Below are positions 54,290-63,923 of a DNA stretch of 64,000 nucleotides, in pieces. Each line of letters starts with the position of its first letter. Within the stretch, counting starts at the first letter, position 1. The notes beneath the pieces are model-generated. The model searched no databases, had not been told where the DNA came from, and saw only the letters and a program-made list of their open reading frames with translations. Made by a program: the position numbers and the translations under genes. Source of the DNA: Alkalitalea saponilacus (GTDB taxonomy: Bacteria > Bacteroidota > Bacteroidia > Bacteroidales > Marinilabiliaceae); NCBI RefSeq assembly GCF_900168165.1, contig NZ_FUYV01000005.1:62001-126000 (forward strand), given 5' to 3'.

Positions 54290-55186
54290 CTAGAAATATT
54301 TTATAGGCTCAGGCAGCCCCTCGGCTCTCTTAATTGCAATGATTAATTCATTGGCCAATCGGCTTGCTCCTATCCTAAAAAAGTTGTTATTTACCCAGTT
54401 TTTACCCAATACATTTAATTGAATATCGTGGTAAAGCAACGCATCATCAACAGTTGCAATGCCGCCGGCAGGTTTAAAACCAATCATCTTACCTCTCTTC
54501 TTATGAAAAGCTTTAATGGCATGCGTCATCACCCAAGCAGCTTCAGGCGTAGCAGCAGGACTCATTTTACCGGTGGAAGTTTTAATAAAGTCGGCACCAG
54601 CCTCCATGGCAATTAAAGATGCTTTCCAAATTGATTCACTGTCGGGTAAAGCACCCGTTTCGAGAATAACTTTAAGATGTGCATCACCCATCACCTGTTT
54701 TATTTCAAAAATTTCATTCCCCACAAATTCATAATTTCCTTCGAGGAACTCTCCTACAGACATAACAATATCAATTTCGTTGGCGCCGAAGAAAATCGCT
54801 TTTTTTGTCTCCTCTTTCTTGATATCTAAAAATGTTTGTGATGATGGAAAACAAGCTGATACTACTGCGCGATTAACTTTCATGTTTTTTAAACGCGTTG
54901 CCAATACAGAAGCAAACACAGGATAAACACATACAGCTGCAACATCCGGCATATCGGGAAAGCTGGATTTGAATTGTGCAACTTTGTTACAAAATTCATC
55001 AATATCACTACTACTATCAGTTGTATTTAAACTTGTTAAATCTATACAACTAAACATATTCTTTAATGTTTCAACATTTATTTCTGACGATGCTACAAAA
55101 TCAGTTTTAAAGTCCGGGAAGGCTTTAAAATCTTCGTTGAACTCAGCAAACAATGGAAGCATATCCAATTCATTTAAATCCATCAT
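54290..55186 (-). CDS. deoC: Deoxyribose-phosphate aldolase
   Basis: 298 aa; cleaves 2-deoxy-D-ribose 5-phosphate to glyceraldehyde-3-phosphate and acetaldehyde in deoxynucleoside catabolism. The Schiff-base motif ADFIKTSTGKMSPAATPE and the other family segments VAAVCVYPVFASVLATRLK and LKVILETGALPD are intact. The N-terminal ~50 residues are the extension usual in Bacteroidota. It is the last gene of a tight dtd-mazG-deoC group (gaps of 3 and 2 bp). Confidence 0.96.
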   Translation of the reverse strand: MMDLNELDMLPLFAEFNEDFKAFPDFKTDFVASSEINVETLKNMFSCIDLTSLNTTDSSSDIDEFCNKVAQFKSSFPDMPDVAAVCVYPVFASVLATRLKNMKVNRAVVSACFPSSQTFLDIKKEETKKAIFFGANEIDIVMSVGEFLEGNYEFVGNEIFEIKQVMGDAHLKVILETGALPDSESIWKASLIAMEAGADFIKTSTGKMSPAATPEAAWVMTHAIKAFHKKRGKMIGFKPAGGIATVDDALLYHDIQLNVLGKNWVNNNFFRIGASRLANELIIAIKRAEGLPEPIKYF

Positions 55187-55188
55187 AT

Positions 55189-55515
55189 CTATTTCAATTT
55201 AGTATTGTTTTTATGTCTGGAACCATCCCTCTTGGTTTTTTTATCCAGGTTATCAATCAAAGCCTTTTCGAGATCAACTCCAGTTTGATTTGCCAGGCAC
55301 AATAAAACCCATAAAACGTCAGCCATCTCATCCGGAAGTGAATCAGGACTTTCATTTTCCTTAAAGGATTGATCTCCGTATTTACGGCTCATGATGCGGG
55401 CAAGCTCTCCGGTTTCCTCCATAAGAATGGCAAGATTAGTCATTTCAGAAAAATATCTAACCCCATATTTATTAATCCAAATATCAACTAATTGTTGTGC
55501 CTCTTTTATAGTCAT
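55189..55515 (-). CDS. MazG-like nucleotide pyrophosphohydrolase
   Basis: 108 aa; hydrolyses (d)NTPs to monophosphates and pyrophosphate. The MazG helical metal site is seen in EETGELARIMSRKYG and DEMADVLWVLLCLANQTG (the E-E-x-x-E ... E-x-x-D pattern). It is a small single-domain form, common in Bacteroidota. It lies 3 bp after dtd and 2 bp before deoC, so the three are almost surely one operon. Confidence 0.92.
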   Translation of the reverse strand: MTIKEAQQLVDIWINKYGVRYFSEMTNLAILMEETGELARIMSRKYGDQSFKENESPDSLPDEMADVLWVLLCLANQTGVDLEKALIDNLDKKTKRDGSRHKNNTKLK

Positions 55516-55518
55516 AGT

Positions 55519-55971
55519 TTACATCCTGTTTTGAGAATCCATCAAAATGGTAACTGGCCCATCGTTGATGAGATTAATTTTCATATGAGCTCCAAATTTA
55601 CCACTGGCAACCGGTTTTCCAATGAGTTGAGTCAATAATTCTACAAAATATTCATATAACGGAATGGCATGTTCGGGAGGTGCAGCATCTATATATGAGG
55701 GCCGATTACCCTTTTTATAACGGGCATGAAGCGTAAACTGACTTACAACCATTGCTTCTCCCCCGATTTCCACTAAAGAATAATTCATAACACCGTTCTC
55801 ATTATCAAATATGCGTAGTCCTGCCACTTTTTTGGCAAGCCACTGAACATCTTCCTTACTGTCCCGATGCTCTATTCCGCACAAAATCATCAAACCCTGT
55901 CCAATTGAGGATATTAACCCAGTATCATCAGAAACTTCTGACTTGTTAACCCTTTGAATGACCAATCGCAT
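55519..55971 (-). CDS. dtd: D-aminoacyl-tRNA deacylase
   Basis: 150 aa; removes D-amino acids (and mischarged glycine) from tRNA. The active-site pair SQFTLHARYKKG and INDGPVTILMDS (the Gly-cis-Pro loop) is intact, as is the opening MRLVIQRVNKSEV. Full length. It is the first gene of the dtd-mazG-deoC operon. Confidence 0.96.
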   Translation of the reverse strand: MRLVIQRVNKSEVSDDTGLISSIGQGLMILCGIEHRDSKEDVQWLAKKVAGLRIFDNENGVMNYSLVEIGGEAMVVSQFTLHARYKKGNRPSYIDAAPPEHAIPLYEYFVELLTQLIGKPVASGKFGAHMKINLINDGPVTILMDSQNRM

Positions 55972-56339
55972 AAACTATTCAAATTATCCATTATTGAGAA
56001 AATACATTTATCAAATACAGTTTTAAAAGAATGGTTTCATCATTAAAACTACCTAACATCTAAAATATAGAATATATTTGAATTAGAAAAAATAGCAAAG
56101 CATTCCTAAACCGAACCATTGATATAATTGTTAGATGAGATTAGCATCACTATTTGAATAGGTCGTTAGTCCCGAATGCCTTGGAATTGAATATTAGATA
56201 ATGAGCACAGGCAAGTTCCGCCTAACAATATTAAACTAATGCAATAGCTGGTATTAAGTATATTTCATGTTTGATAATCAAATTAATTAAAAAGATTAAC
56301 AAGCTATCATAAATTCAAACCAGAATTCAAAATAAGATA
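55972..56339. other. Gene-free stretch between divergent dtd and lplA
   Basis: 368 bp. No gene, tRNA or strong promoter recognised. One 8-bp inverted pair (56127-56134 with 56222-56229) encloses about 90 bp and could be part of a structured RNA. Confidence 0.5.
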
Positions 56340-57323
56340 ATGAATACCAATACGCTGTCCATCATCAGTAAAAGTAAAGATCCGGCATTTAACCTTGCGA
56401 CTGAGGAGTATCTGTTAAGACAAAAAACAGAAAACATTCATTTTTTCTACATAAATCGTCCTTCTGTAATTATTGGAAAGCATCAAAATGCACTGGCAGA
56501 AATTAATTTAAATTACCTGCAACGTGAAGGAATTCCCCTATTTAGAAGACTATCGGGTGGCGGAACTGTTTATCACGATGAAGGAAACATAAACTTTTGC
56601 TTTATAAAAAATGGTGAACATAATGATTTAGTGAATTTTAAAAAGGCAACTGATCCCATTGTTACGGTATTAAATGATTGGGGTATTCCGGTACGACACG
56701 GTGTGAGAAATGATTTGCTCATTGATTACAAGAAAATATCAGGTAATGCCTGTCACGTTTTCAAACGACGAGTGATGCATCATGGAACACTTCTATTTAA
56801 CTCCAATCTGGAACATTTAACCTTTAGTTTAAAAAGTGATCCCGGAAAGTTCCGAGATAAAGCAGTAAAGTCGGTGCGAAGTGAAGTAATGAATATTTCT
56901 GCTATATACAATGAAGCCATCGAAGCATCTGACTTTTTAAATAAACTAGAGTCACAGATAAGATTTAATAACTCAAATACTGTACTATACGATTTAACGT
57001 ATAAAGAAATAGATGAAATCAACAAATTGAAAAAAGAAAAGTATGATACCACAGAATGGAACTATAGTTATGGCCCTGCATATGAATTTTCAAAAAGAGT
57101 TAGGTTGAAAAAAGCTGTGTTTTCAGTAAAAATGAAAGTTGAAAAAGGGAAAATCAGAGATTTACAAATTCGAAGCACAAAAGAAAATGAGGAACTCTGC
57201 AAGTTGATTACTAAAAATTTAATTGAAATATATCATCAAAAGGAAGCCATTAGTCATGCTCTTACACAGAATTTATCCATTACAGAATTTGAAGTATCTG
57301 AAATTACAGATCTATTCTTTTAA
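56340..57323 (+). CDS. lplA: Lipoate-protein ligase A
   Basis: 327 aa; attaches lipoate to E2 and GcvH proteins through lipoyl-AMP. The signature RRLSGGGTVYHDEGNINFCF and the lysine block KISGNACHVFKRRVMHHGTL are intact, with NRPSVIIGKHQNALAEINLN before. A C-terminal accessory domain (~240-327) is present, so it can probably activate free lipoate on its own. It is convergent with uvrC (10 bp apart) and the only + strand gene in this part. Confidence 0.93.
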   Translation: MNTNTLSIISKSKDPAFNLATEEYLLRQKTENIHFFYINRPSVIIGKHQNALAEINLNYLQREGIPLFRRLSGGGTVYHDEGNINFCFIKNGEHNDLVNFKKATDPIVTVLNDWGIPVRHGVRNDLLIDYKKISGNACHVFKRRVMHHGTLLFNSNLEHLTFSLKSDPGKFRDKAVKSVRSEVMNISAIYNEAIEASDFLNKLESQIRFNNSNTVLYDLTYKEIDEINKLKKEKYDTTEWNYSYGPAYEFSKRVRLKKAVFSVKMKVEKGKIRDLQIRSTKENEELCKLITKNLIEIYHQKEAISHALTQNLSITEFEVSEITDLFF

Positions 57324-57333
57324 AATGATATGA

Positions 57334-59157
57334 CTAATCTCCTGCCTTCTTGAAAAACTCAATCAGTGAATTTGCTCTTTTAGATCCCACAACTTTATGC
57401 AAATCATCGACTGAGGCAGATTTAATTCCATTGATTGATTTAAATTCCCTCATCAGATCTTCTATACTTTTGGGTCCTATTCCTTCTATTTTTTCGAGTA
57501 TTGATTCATATGCCGCCTTACTTCGCTTTTGTCGGTGAAATGTTATACCAAACCTGTGAGCTTCGTTACGTAAGTTTTGAATCAGTTTCAATGTTTGGGA
57601 GTTTTTATCAAGATAAAGTGGAATGGGGTCACCGGGCCGAAATATCTCTTCCAGCTTTTTTGCAATGCCAATGATGGCAATACGGTCGGATAGATTTAAA
57701 CGATTTAACGCTTTTACAGCTGAACCCAATTGACCTTTCCCCCCATCAATAACGATTAATTGCGGAAGCGGTGAACCTTCATCCATTAAACGCCGATAGC
57801 GGCGTTCAACAACCTCTTCCATAGAGGCAAAATCATCAGGACCCTCTACCGTTTTAATGTTGAAGTGGCGATAATCCCGTTTTGAAGGTATACCGTTTTT
57901 AAACACCACACATGCAGCAACCGGAAATGAACCCTGGAAGTTTGAGTTATCAAAACATTCTATGTGTACAGGAAGTTGCTTAAGTCTTAGATCCGCCTTA
58001 ACATTTTCGAGTAAACGGATATGTCGTGGTGTATTTTGCCTATTGGCATCCTGCTTAAGTTTCTCCAGCCGATAGTATTTGACATTTCTCTCAGACAATT
58101 CCAGTAGCTTTTTTTTATCCCCTATTTTTGGAATAACAAATTCCACATTTTGCAAAGGCACTTCAGGAATAAAAGGGACAATGATTTCCCTGGAACTACT
58201 CTGCAATCTCTCGCGAATTTCTGTAATGGACAGGGAAAGAAGTTCAGAATCGGTTTCATTAAGCTTCTTTTTTAACTCAATGGTATGAGCCTGAATAATT
58301 GCTCCATTTAATACTTTTAGAAAGTTGACATAGGCAGACTTATCATCACTAATTATTGAGAAAACATCTACATTATCAATTTTGGGGTTTACGATGGTAG
58401 ATTTACTTTGAAAACCTGATAATAAATTTAACCGCTGTTTGATATTTTCAGCTTCTTCAAATTTATATTCATCTGCAAGTTTGAGCATGCGCTCTTTCAA
58501 ATATCGGATCACAGATCCGATATTTCCCTTTAGTATGTTCCGGATATCAACAATATACTCCAAATATTCCTGTTCTGTTTGTAATCCTTCACAAGGAGCC
58601 TTGCAATTTCCTATATGAAATTCCAGACATCGTTTGAACTTTCCCTGAGTGATATTATCCTGAATAAGATTTAAGCGGCAAGTTCTGATAGGATATAAAT
58701 GCCTAAAAAGGTCAATGAGTGAACGAACCAACATAACATTGGTGTAAGGGCCAAAGTACTGACTCCCATCCTTAATTAATTGCCGGGTTTGATATACGCG
58801 TGGATAGGGCTCGTTGCGTATCACAATCCACGGAAAGGATTTGTCATCTTTTAAAAGAACATTGTAACGTGGTTGATATTTCTTTATGAGATTGTTTTCT
58901 AACAACAGGGCGTCCTCTTCACTGTCCACTACTATGTGCCGGATATCTCGAATCCGTTTAACCAAAACCCTGGTCTTACCATTATCAGGTTCGCGATTAA
59001 AATAGGATGCAACTCGTCGTTTGAGATTCTTTGCCTTTCCAACGTAAATAATTTTACCTGATGTATCAAAGAACTGATAAACTCCAGGGTTATTCGGCAA
59101 AACAGTAACCAGTTCGCGAAGTTCATCAATATGTTCATTCAGGTAATTTATCTCCAT
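57334..59157 (-). CDS. uvrC: Excinuclease ABC subunit C
   Basis: 607 aa; makes both incisions during nucleotide excision repair. GIY-YIG domain at residues about 20-100 (NNPGVYQFFDTSGKIIYVGK, RRVASYF), UVR motif (LADEYKFEEAENIKQRLNLL), RNase H-like domain with ECFDNSNFQGSFPVAACVV and DYRHFNIKTVEGPDDFASM, and a C-terminal helix-hairpin-helix pair (LEKIEGIGPKSIEDLMREF). It is 24 bp after the adenine deaminase gene. Confidence 0.97.
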   Translation of the reverse strand: MEINYLNEHIDELRELVTVLPNNPGVYQFFDTSGKIIYVGKAKNLKRRVASYFNREPDNGKTRVLVKRIRDIRHIVVDSEEDALLLENNLIKKYQPRYNVLLKDDKSFPWIVIRNEPYPRVYQTRQLIKDGSQYFGPYTNVMLVRSLIDLFRHLYPIRTCRLNLIQDNITQGKFKRCLEFHIGNCKAPCEGLQTEQEYLEYIVDIRNILKGNIGSVIRYLKERMLKLADEYKFEEAENIKQRLNLLSGFQSKSTIVNPKIDNVDVFSIISDDKSAYVNFLKVLNGAIIQAHTIELKKKLNETDSELLSLSITEIRERLQSSSREIIVPFIPEVPLQNVEFVIPKIGDKKKLLELSERNVKYYRLEKLKQDANRQNTPRHIRLLENVKADLRLKQLPVHIECFDNSNFQGSFPVAACVVFKNGIPSKRDYRHFNIKTVEGPDDFASMEEVVERRYRRLMDEGSPLPQLIVIDGGKGQLGSAVKALNRLNLSDRIAIIGIAKKLEEIFRPGDPIPLYLDKNSQTLKLIQNLRNEAHRFGITFHRQKRSKAAYESILEKIEGIGPKSIEDLMREFKSINGIKSASVDDLHKVVGSKRANSLIEFFKKAGD

Positions 59158-59181
59158 AGAAAATAAAGAGTTATATAATGA

Positions 59182-60834
59182 TCACTTATCAGAAACAAAC
59201 AGTGATGTGAATTCAAAATCTGCAACATTAAACAATCCTTTATCACCTAGTTTTAATGACGGGATAACAAGGAGAGATAAAAAAGATAGCGTCATAAATG
59301 GTGATTTTAAACTGCTTCCCATTTTAGCTGCATTTTGATTGCATACTTTATATTTTTCTGCTACTTCAGCACCGGAATCACAACTCATTAAACCGGCAAC
59401 AGGCAAAGGTAGATGATTAAAGAATTCTCCATTTACGGTAACGATGCCTCCATTTCCTTCAATTAAAACATTAATTGCCCTGAGGATACTATCGTCATCA
59501 CAACCGGCAACAATAATATTATGACTGTCGTGGGCAACTGTACTTCCAATTGCGCCCTTCTTCAATCCGAGGTTTTTCACAAACCCCACTGAAGGTGGTG
59601 TATCTTTATAGCGATTAACAACTACAAGTTTAATTATATCCTGATTCAAATCGGATGTTAACACACCTCCTGAAACATTCAAAGGTTTCCAATTATATTG
59701 AGAAGTTAAAAGTTCACCATCATGAACTTCTATCACTCTGACAGAATCATACTCATCTGGCAATTTTACCTCTAACTGTTTATGAGTAACAAGTTCAGTT
59801 CTGAATTTATTAACCGGATCTGCCGAAGGAACATCAAAGGTAATTCCATCATTTTGATGATATACCCTCTCCCCCTCAATATATGCTGACACCACATTGA
59901 AATTATCGAGATCTTCGACAACAATAAAATCGGCAGGATCATTTACGCGCAATAAACCTATTGGTAAATTGTAATGCTGAGCAGGGTTAATGGTAACTGC
60001 ACGCAACAAGTCAAACAGATTAATTCCTTCCTTCAAGCCTAATCTTAACAAACGATCCATGTGTCCTTGAGATATTAAATCATCGGGATGACTGTCGTCA
60101 GTGCATAACATAAGTTTGTCAGGATGATTTTTGAACAATGATTTTAAAGCTTCAAAGTTGCGTGCGGCACTTCCTTCTCGTATCTGAATCATCATTCCCT
60201 TAGATATTTTCTCCTCTGCTTCTTTAAGGGTACTACATTCATGATCGGTAGAAATTCCAGCCGAAACATATTTATCAAGATTAGACCCGGTTAATCCTGG
60301 AGCATGTCCATCTATTGGTTTATTATATTGTTTTGCAAAATTTAACTTCTTGTGAACATCCACATCATCATAAATAACTCCTGGGAAATTCATCATCTCT
60401 GACAAAAACCAAACATCATCTCTCCTAAGTAAACTCTGTACTGCGCTACTATCAATCACAGCACCGGAACTTTCAAAAGAGGTAGCAGGAACGCAGCTTG
60501 GTGCGCCAAAAAAGAACTTGAGCGGAACTTTTTTACCGTCATTTATCATATATTCTACTCCTTCCACGCCGAGCACATTTGCAATTTCATGAGGATCGGA
60601 AACCACTCCAATAGTTCCACGTGGAACAACAATTTCAGCAAACCGCGAAGGTGTTAACATCGAGCTTTCAATATGAACATGGGCATCAATAAAACCTGGT
60701 AGGATAAAGTTCTCAAATTTCTCATCAAGTTTGACTATAGAGATGATTCCATTTTTACAGAAGGTGATTTCACCGGCAAATATTTCTTTGCGAAAAACAT
60801 CGACAATATTTCCCTTTATGCTATTATTCCTCAT
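59182..60834 (-). CDS. ade: Adenine deaminase
   Basis: 550 aa; hydrolyses adenine to hypoxanthine and ammonia (AdeC type). The metal-site start PGFIDAHVHIESSMLTPSRF and the stretch VVSDPHEIANVLGVEG are clear, as are DGHAPGLTGSNLDKY and STDHECSTLKEAEEKI and DDSHPDDLISQGHMDRLLRL. The C-terminal domain is present (GSTVAHDSHNIIVAGCDDDS). It lies between mnmG (with a parS site in the gap) and uvrC. Confidence 0.96.
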   Translation of the reverse strand: MRNNSIKGNIVDVFRKEIFAGEITFCKNGIISIVKLDEKFENFILPGFIDAHVHIESSMLTPSRFAEIVVPRGTIGVVSDPHEIANVLGVEGVEYMINDGKKVPLKFFFGAPSCVPATSFESSGAVIDSSAVQSLLRRDDVWFLSEMMNFPGVIYDDVDVHKKLNFAKQYNKPIDGHAPGLTGSNLDKYVSAGISTDHECSTLKEAEEKISKGMMIQIREGSAARNFEALKSLFKNHPDKLMLCTDDSHPDDLISQGHMDRLLRLGLKEGINLFDLLRAVTINPAQHYNLPIGLLRVNDPADFIVVEDLDNFNVVSAYIEGERVYHQNDGITFDVPSADPVNKFRTELVTHKQLEVKLPDEYDSVRVIEVHDGELLTSQYNWKPLNVSGGVLTSDLNQDIIKLVVVNRYKDTPPSVGFVKNLGLKKGAIGSTVAHDSHNIIVAGCDDDSILRAINVLIEGNGGIVTVNGEFFNHLPLPVAGLMSCDSGAEVAEKYKVCNQNAAKMGSSLKSPFMTLSFLSLLVIPSLKLGDKGLFNVADFEFTSLFVSDK

Positions 60835-60882
60835 ATCGTAGAAGTCGTAGAATGATTAAATAAACAGAATAAACCAGAAAAT

Positions 60883-60898
60883 TGTTTCACGTGAAACA
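60883..60898. other. parS: parS site (ParB-binding centromere sequence)
   Basis: TGTTTCACGTGAAACA is a perfect 16-bp palindrome and equals the conserved bacterial parS consensus that ParB binds in chromosome segregation. It directly abuts the mnmG stop codon (60899-60901) in the gap before the adenine deaminase gene. Chromosomal parS sites gather near the replication origin, and mnmG (gidA) is a frequent origin neighbour. parA and parB are not in the window. Confidence 0.93.
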
Positions 60899-62776
60899 TT
60901 ACCTTCCTAATAATACCAAAAGAACATTTATATCGCTGGGGGAAACACCACTTATTCTCGAGGCTTGACCGATGGTTTCAGGATCAACGCGTGTAAGTTT
61001 TTGGCGTCCTTCGGTACTGATGGTTTTAATATCTTCGTACTTAAATTTACCTTTTATCTTTAAGTGTTCCAGTCTCGTTAGCTTGTCTGCAATGATTCGT
61101 TCGCGAGCAATATACCCTTCGTACTTAAGTAAAACTTCAGCAGATTCAATTATCTCCTCTCGTCTATCCAAAGGTAATCCCACACAAAATTGCTTTAATG
61201 GTTTAAAAGATTCAATCAATTCAGACAACTTAACTTGAGGTCTTAAAACAATTGTATTTAGTTTTACACCTTGTTTCAAAGGAGACGATTGAATTGATTC
61301 AAGATAATTATTTATATCAGAGGTCTTAACACTACAGTTATTAATGAATTCGATTACGTCATTTCTAAATTTAACTTTTTCACTAAATATTTTATATCTG
61401 TAATCGTCAACTAGTCCAATTTCTCTTCCTTTTGGCGTTAGCCTAACATCGGCATCATCCTGACGAAGGAGTATTCGATATTCTGCTCGACTTGTAAACA
61501 TTCTATATGGTTCATCAACGCCCTTAGTAATTAAGTCATCAATCAAAACACCAATATAAGCTTCATCCCTTTTTAATACGAAAACAGAACGCCCATCTAA
61601 AGCCAGTGAAGCATTAATCCCGGCAATTAAACCTTGTGCTGCAGCCTCTTCATAACCAGTTGTTCCATTTATTTGTCCCGCAAAATAGAGACCTTCAATT
61701 AACTTCGTCTCCAATGTGGCTTTTAATTGCGTAGGATCAAAGAAATCATATTCGATGGCATAACCAGGTCTAAAATATGTTGCATTTTCTAATCCTGGGA
61801 CATGTTTTAAAGCTTCAAACTGTGTTTCCATAGGGAGTGAGCTGCTAAATCCATTAAGATAATATTCAATAGTGGTTTCTCCTTCTGGTTCAAGATACAA
61901 TTGATGTCGATCTTTATCAGCGAAATTCACTATCTTAGTTTCGATGCTTGGACAATATCGTGGACCTAAACTTTGAATGGTTCCATTATACATGGGACTT
62001 TTATTCAAACTCCCTTCTATAATAGAATGAACAGTAGAATTTGTATAGGTGATATAACAACTTCGTTGTTTTAATCGTCTATTCGATATTGGAAGATAAC
62101 TAAATTTATGAAAGGAATTATCTCCTGCTTGTTCTTCTAATTTACTAAAATCAATAGAGCGAGAATCAATTCTGACTGGAGTTCCTGTTTTCATCCGACT
62201 GGTAGTAAATCCAGCATTAAAAAGTTTTTCAGTGATTCCATATGAAGCAGGTTCAGAAATACGCCCGCCTTTAAGCTGAGTTTCGCCAATGTGCATTAAA
62301 CCATTAAGAAATGTACCAGTAGTTATTATAATCTTAGAGGCTTTAAATTCAACTCCCATTTGAGTAATGACAGATTGAATTTTACCATTAGAAATGCAAA
62401 TATCAACAACAGTATCTTGCCAAAAAGATATATTCGATATGTTCTCTAAAATATCACGCCATTTAATTGAAAAAACCATACGGTCACATTGAGAACGTGG
62501 CGACCACATTGCAGGGCCTTTGCTTTGATTTAGCATACGGAACTGAATTGACGAATAATCAGTAACTATTCCCATTTGTCCACCAAGAGCATCTATCTCT
62601 CTGACTATTTGACCTTTAGCAACGCCTCCAACAGCCGGATTACAACTCATTTGGGCAATTTTATTTAGGTCCATCGTAATTAATAAAGTACGTTTACCTA
62701 AATTTCCTGCTGCTGCTGCTGCTTCACATCCAGCATGCCCCCCTCCTACAACAATAACATCAAATTCAAATAACAT
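60899..62776 (-). CDS. mnmG: tRNA 5-carboxymethylaminomethyluridine modification protein MnmG (GidA)
   Basis: 625 aa; with MnmE forms the cmnm5 group on wobble uridine 34. FAD site [20 protein letters not shown] at residues ~9-28, then [35 protein letters not shown] and [19 protein letters not shown]; the C-terminal half has [20 protein letters not shown] and [11 protein letters not shown], the family's binding region. Full length. The stop codon touches the parS sequence. mnmE is not in the window. Confidence 0.97.
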   Translation of the reverse strand: MLFEFDVIVVGGGHAGCEAAAAAGNLGKRTLLITMDLNKIAQMSCNPAVGGVAKGQIVREIDALGGQMGIVTDYSSIQFRMLNQSKGPAMWSPRSQCDRMVFSIKWRDILENISNISFWQDTVVDICISNGKIQSVITQMGVEFKASKIIITTGTFLNGLMHIGETQLKGGRISEPASYGITEKLFNAGFTTSRMKTGTPVRIDSRSIDFSKLEEQAGDNSFHKFSYLPISNRRLKQRSCYITYTNSTVHSIIEGSLNKSPMYNGTIQSLGPRYCPSIETKIVNFADKDRHQLYLEPEGETTIEYYLNGFSSSLPMETQFEALKHVPGLENATYFRPGYAIEYDFFDPTQLKATLETKLIEGLYFAGQINGTTGYEEAAAQGLIAGINASLALDGRSVFVLKRDEAYIGVLIDDLITKGVDEPYRMFTSRAEYRILLRQDDADVRLTPKGREIGLVDDYRYKIFSEKVKFRNDVIEFINNCSVKTSDINNYLESIQSSPLKQGVKLNTIVLRPQVKLSELIESFKPLKQFCVGLPLDRREEIIESAEVLLKYEGYIARERIIADKLTRLEHLKIKGKFKYEDIKTISTEGRQKLTRVDPETIGQASRISGVSPSDINVLLVLLGR

Positions 62777-62983
62777 CTTATAATTTTTAAACTACCAAAT
62801 TTAGTAAACAATTAACTCAAAAAATTGATCAACCTCAAAAAATTAAAATTAAGTAAATACTAAACATAATAAAGACGCTCAGGATTAAGCGAAATAGAAT
62901 GAACTTATACGATATAAAGAATAGTAGAAAGAAAAGTAAATAGGAAGATGATAAGGAAGTATATAAGCTTGTATTTCAAAGAT

Positions 62984-63415
62984 TTAATTGAACTTATATG
63001 CGTTGAGCTTATCTAACCAAAAATCTTCATTTTTTCGCATTTCGTTAGATTGCACATCTGTTTTATCATCTTGACCAAGAAGGTGCAAAATGCCATGAAC
63101 AATCACTCGACACAATTCATGTAAAAATTCAGTATGATAAATTTCAGAGTTACTTTTTACTGTATCGAGACTAATAAACAAATCACCCGAAATTACTTTT
63201 GGAGAAGAATAATTAAAAGTTATAATATCTGTATAGTAATCATGATCTAAAAATTGCTTATTAATATTTAGTATATAATCATCGTTACAGAATATAACGG
63301 AAATTGAACCACACGACTTAAGATAACTTTCAATAACCTCCTTTAACCAAACTGAGATTTGGTTATAATTAAGTTGAGGTAGATCTACATCTTCATTAAA
63401 AAAATGTATGTCCAA
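62984..63415 (-). CDS. ybeY: Endoribonuclease YbeY (rRNA maturation factor)
   Basis: 143 aa; a metal-dependent RNase that acts in 16S rRNA 3' end processing and ribosome quality control. The zinc motif reads VIVHGILHLLGQDDKTD: H107 and H111 are the first two ligands, but the usual third His is replaced by Asp (D117). The preceding TDIITFNYSSPKVISGDLFI segment is conserved. It is 2 bp downstream of the RsbW-like gene and 207 bp upstream of mnmG. Confidence 0.92.
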   Translation of the reverse strand: MDIHFFNEDVDLPQLNYNQISVWLKEVIESYLKSCGSISVIFCNDDYILNINKQFLDHDYYTDIITFNYSSPKVISGDLFISLDTVKSNSEIYHTEFLHELCRVIVHGILHLLGQDDKTDVQSNEMRKNEDFWLDKLNAYKFN

Positions 63416-63417
63416 AA

Positions 63418-63813
63418 CTAGGATAAATTAAAGTATAATTTAACTTTATTTCCGGGATGCTCAAACTCCATTCGATCAGCCAGATGATTCATTAAAAAAA
63501 TTCCTCTGCCATGTGTTCTTTCAATGTTTTCTGGTGTTGTAGGATCTGGCAGATTAGTAAAATCAAAACCCTCACCGCTATCAGTAATACAGAATTCTAT
63601 TTCATTATCGGAAATATCATATTCAATAAGGACGTTCTTATCTTTAACCATTTTATTTCCATGAACTATGGCGTTATTTACACCCTCAACCACAGCTAGT
63701 AATAATTTCCCATATACATCTGAATGAATATCATATTCAGCAGAGATATCATCAATTAGCTTCTCAACTAAACTGATGTTTTGTATTTCAGATTTTAGTG
63801 TCATTCTATTCAC
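63418..63813 (-). CDS. RsbW-like anti-sigma factor kinase (HATPase domain)
   Basis: 131 aa; a single GHKL ATPase domain of the RsbW/SpoIIAB type. The N box is VVEGVNNAIVHGNKM, the G1 box CITDSGEGFDF and the G2 box HGRGIFLMNHLADRMEF. Its usual partners would be an anti-anti-sigma factor (STAS) and a sigma factor or a PP2C phosphatase; none is in the window. It is cotranscribed with ybeY (2 bp gap). The target is unknown. Confidence 0.9.
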   Translation of the reverse strand: MNRMTLKSEIQNISLVEKLIDDISAEYDIHSDVYGKLLLAVVEGVNNAIVHGNKMVKDKNVLIEYDISDNEIEFCITDSGEGFDFTNLPDPTTPENIERTHGRGIFLMNHLADRMEFEHPGNKVKLYFNLS

Positions 63814-63923
63814 TTGTAAAAGCTTTAAAAATTAAAAGTATCCTGCATTACCTGAGATTTGTAACAATGATACATAGCTTTATACTAAAAAAAAACAAAA
63901 GAGTTTCCTAAATTAATCATTTT

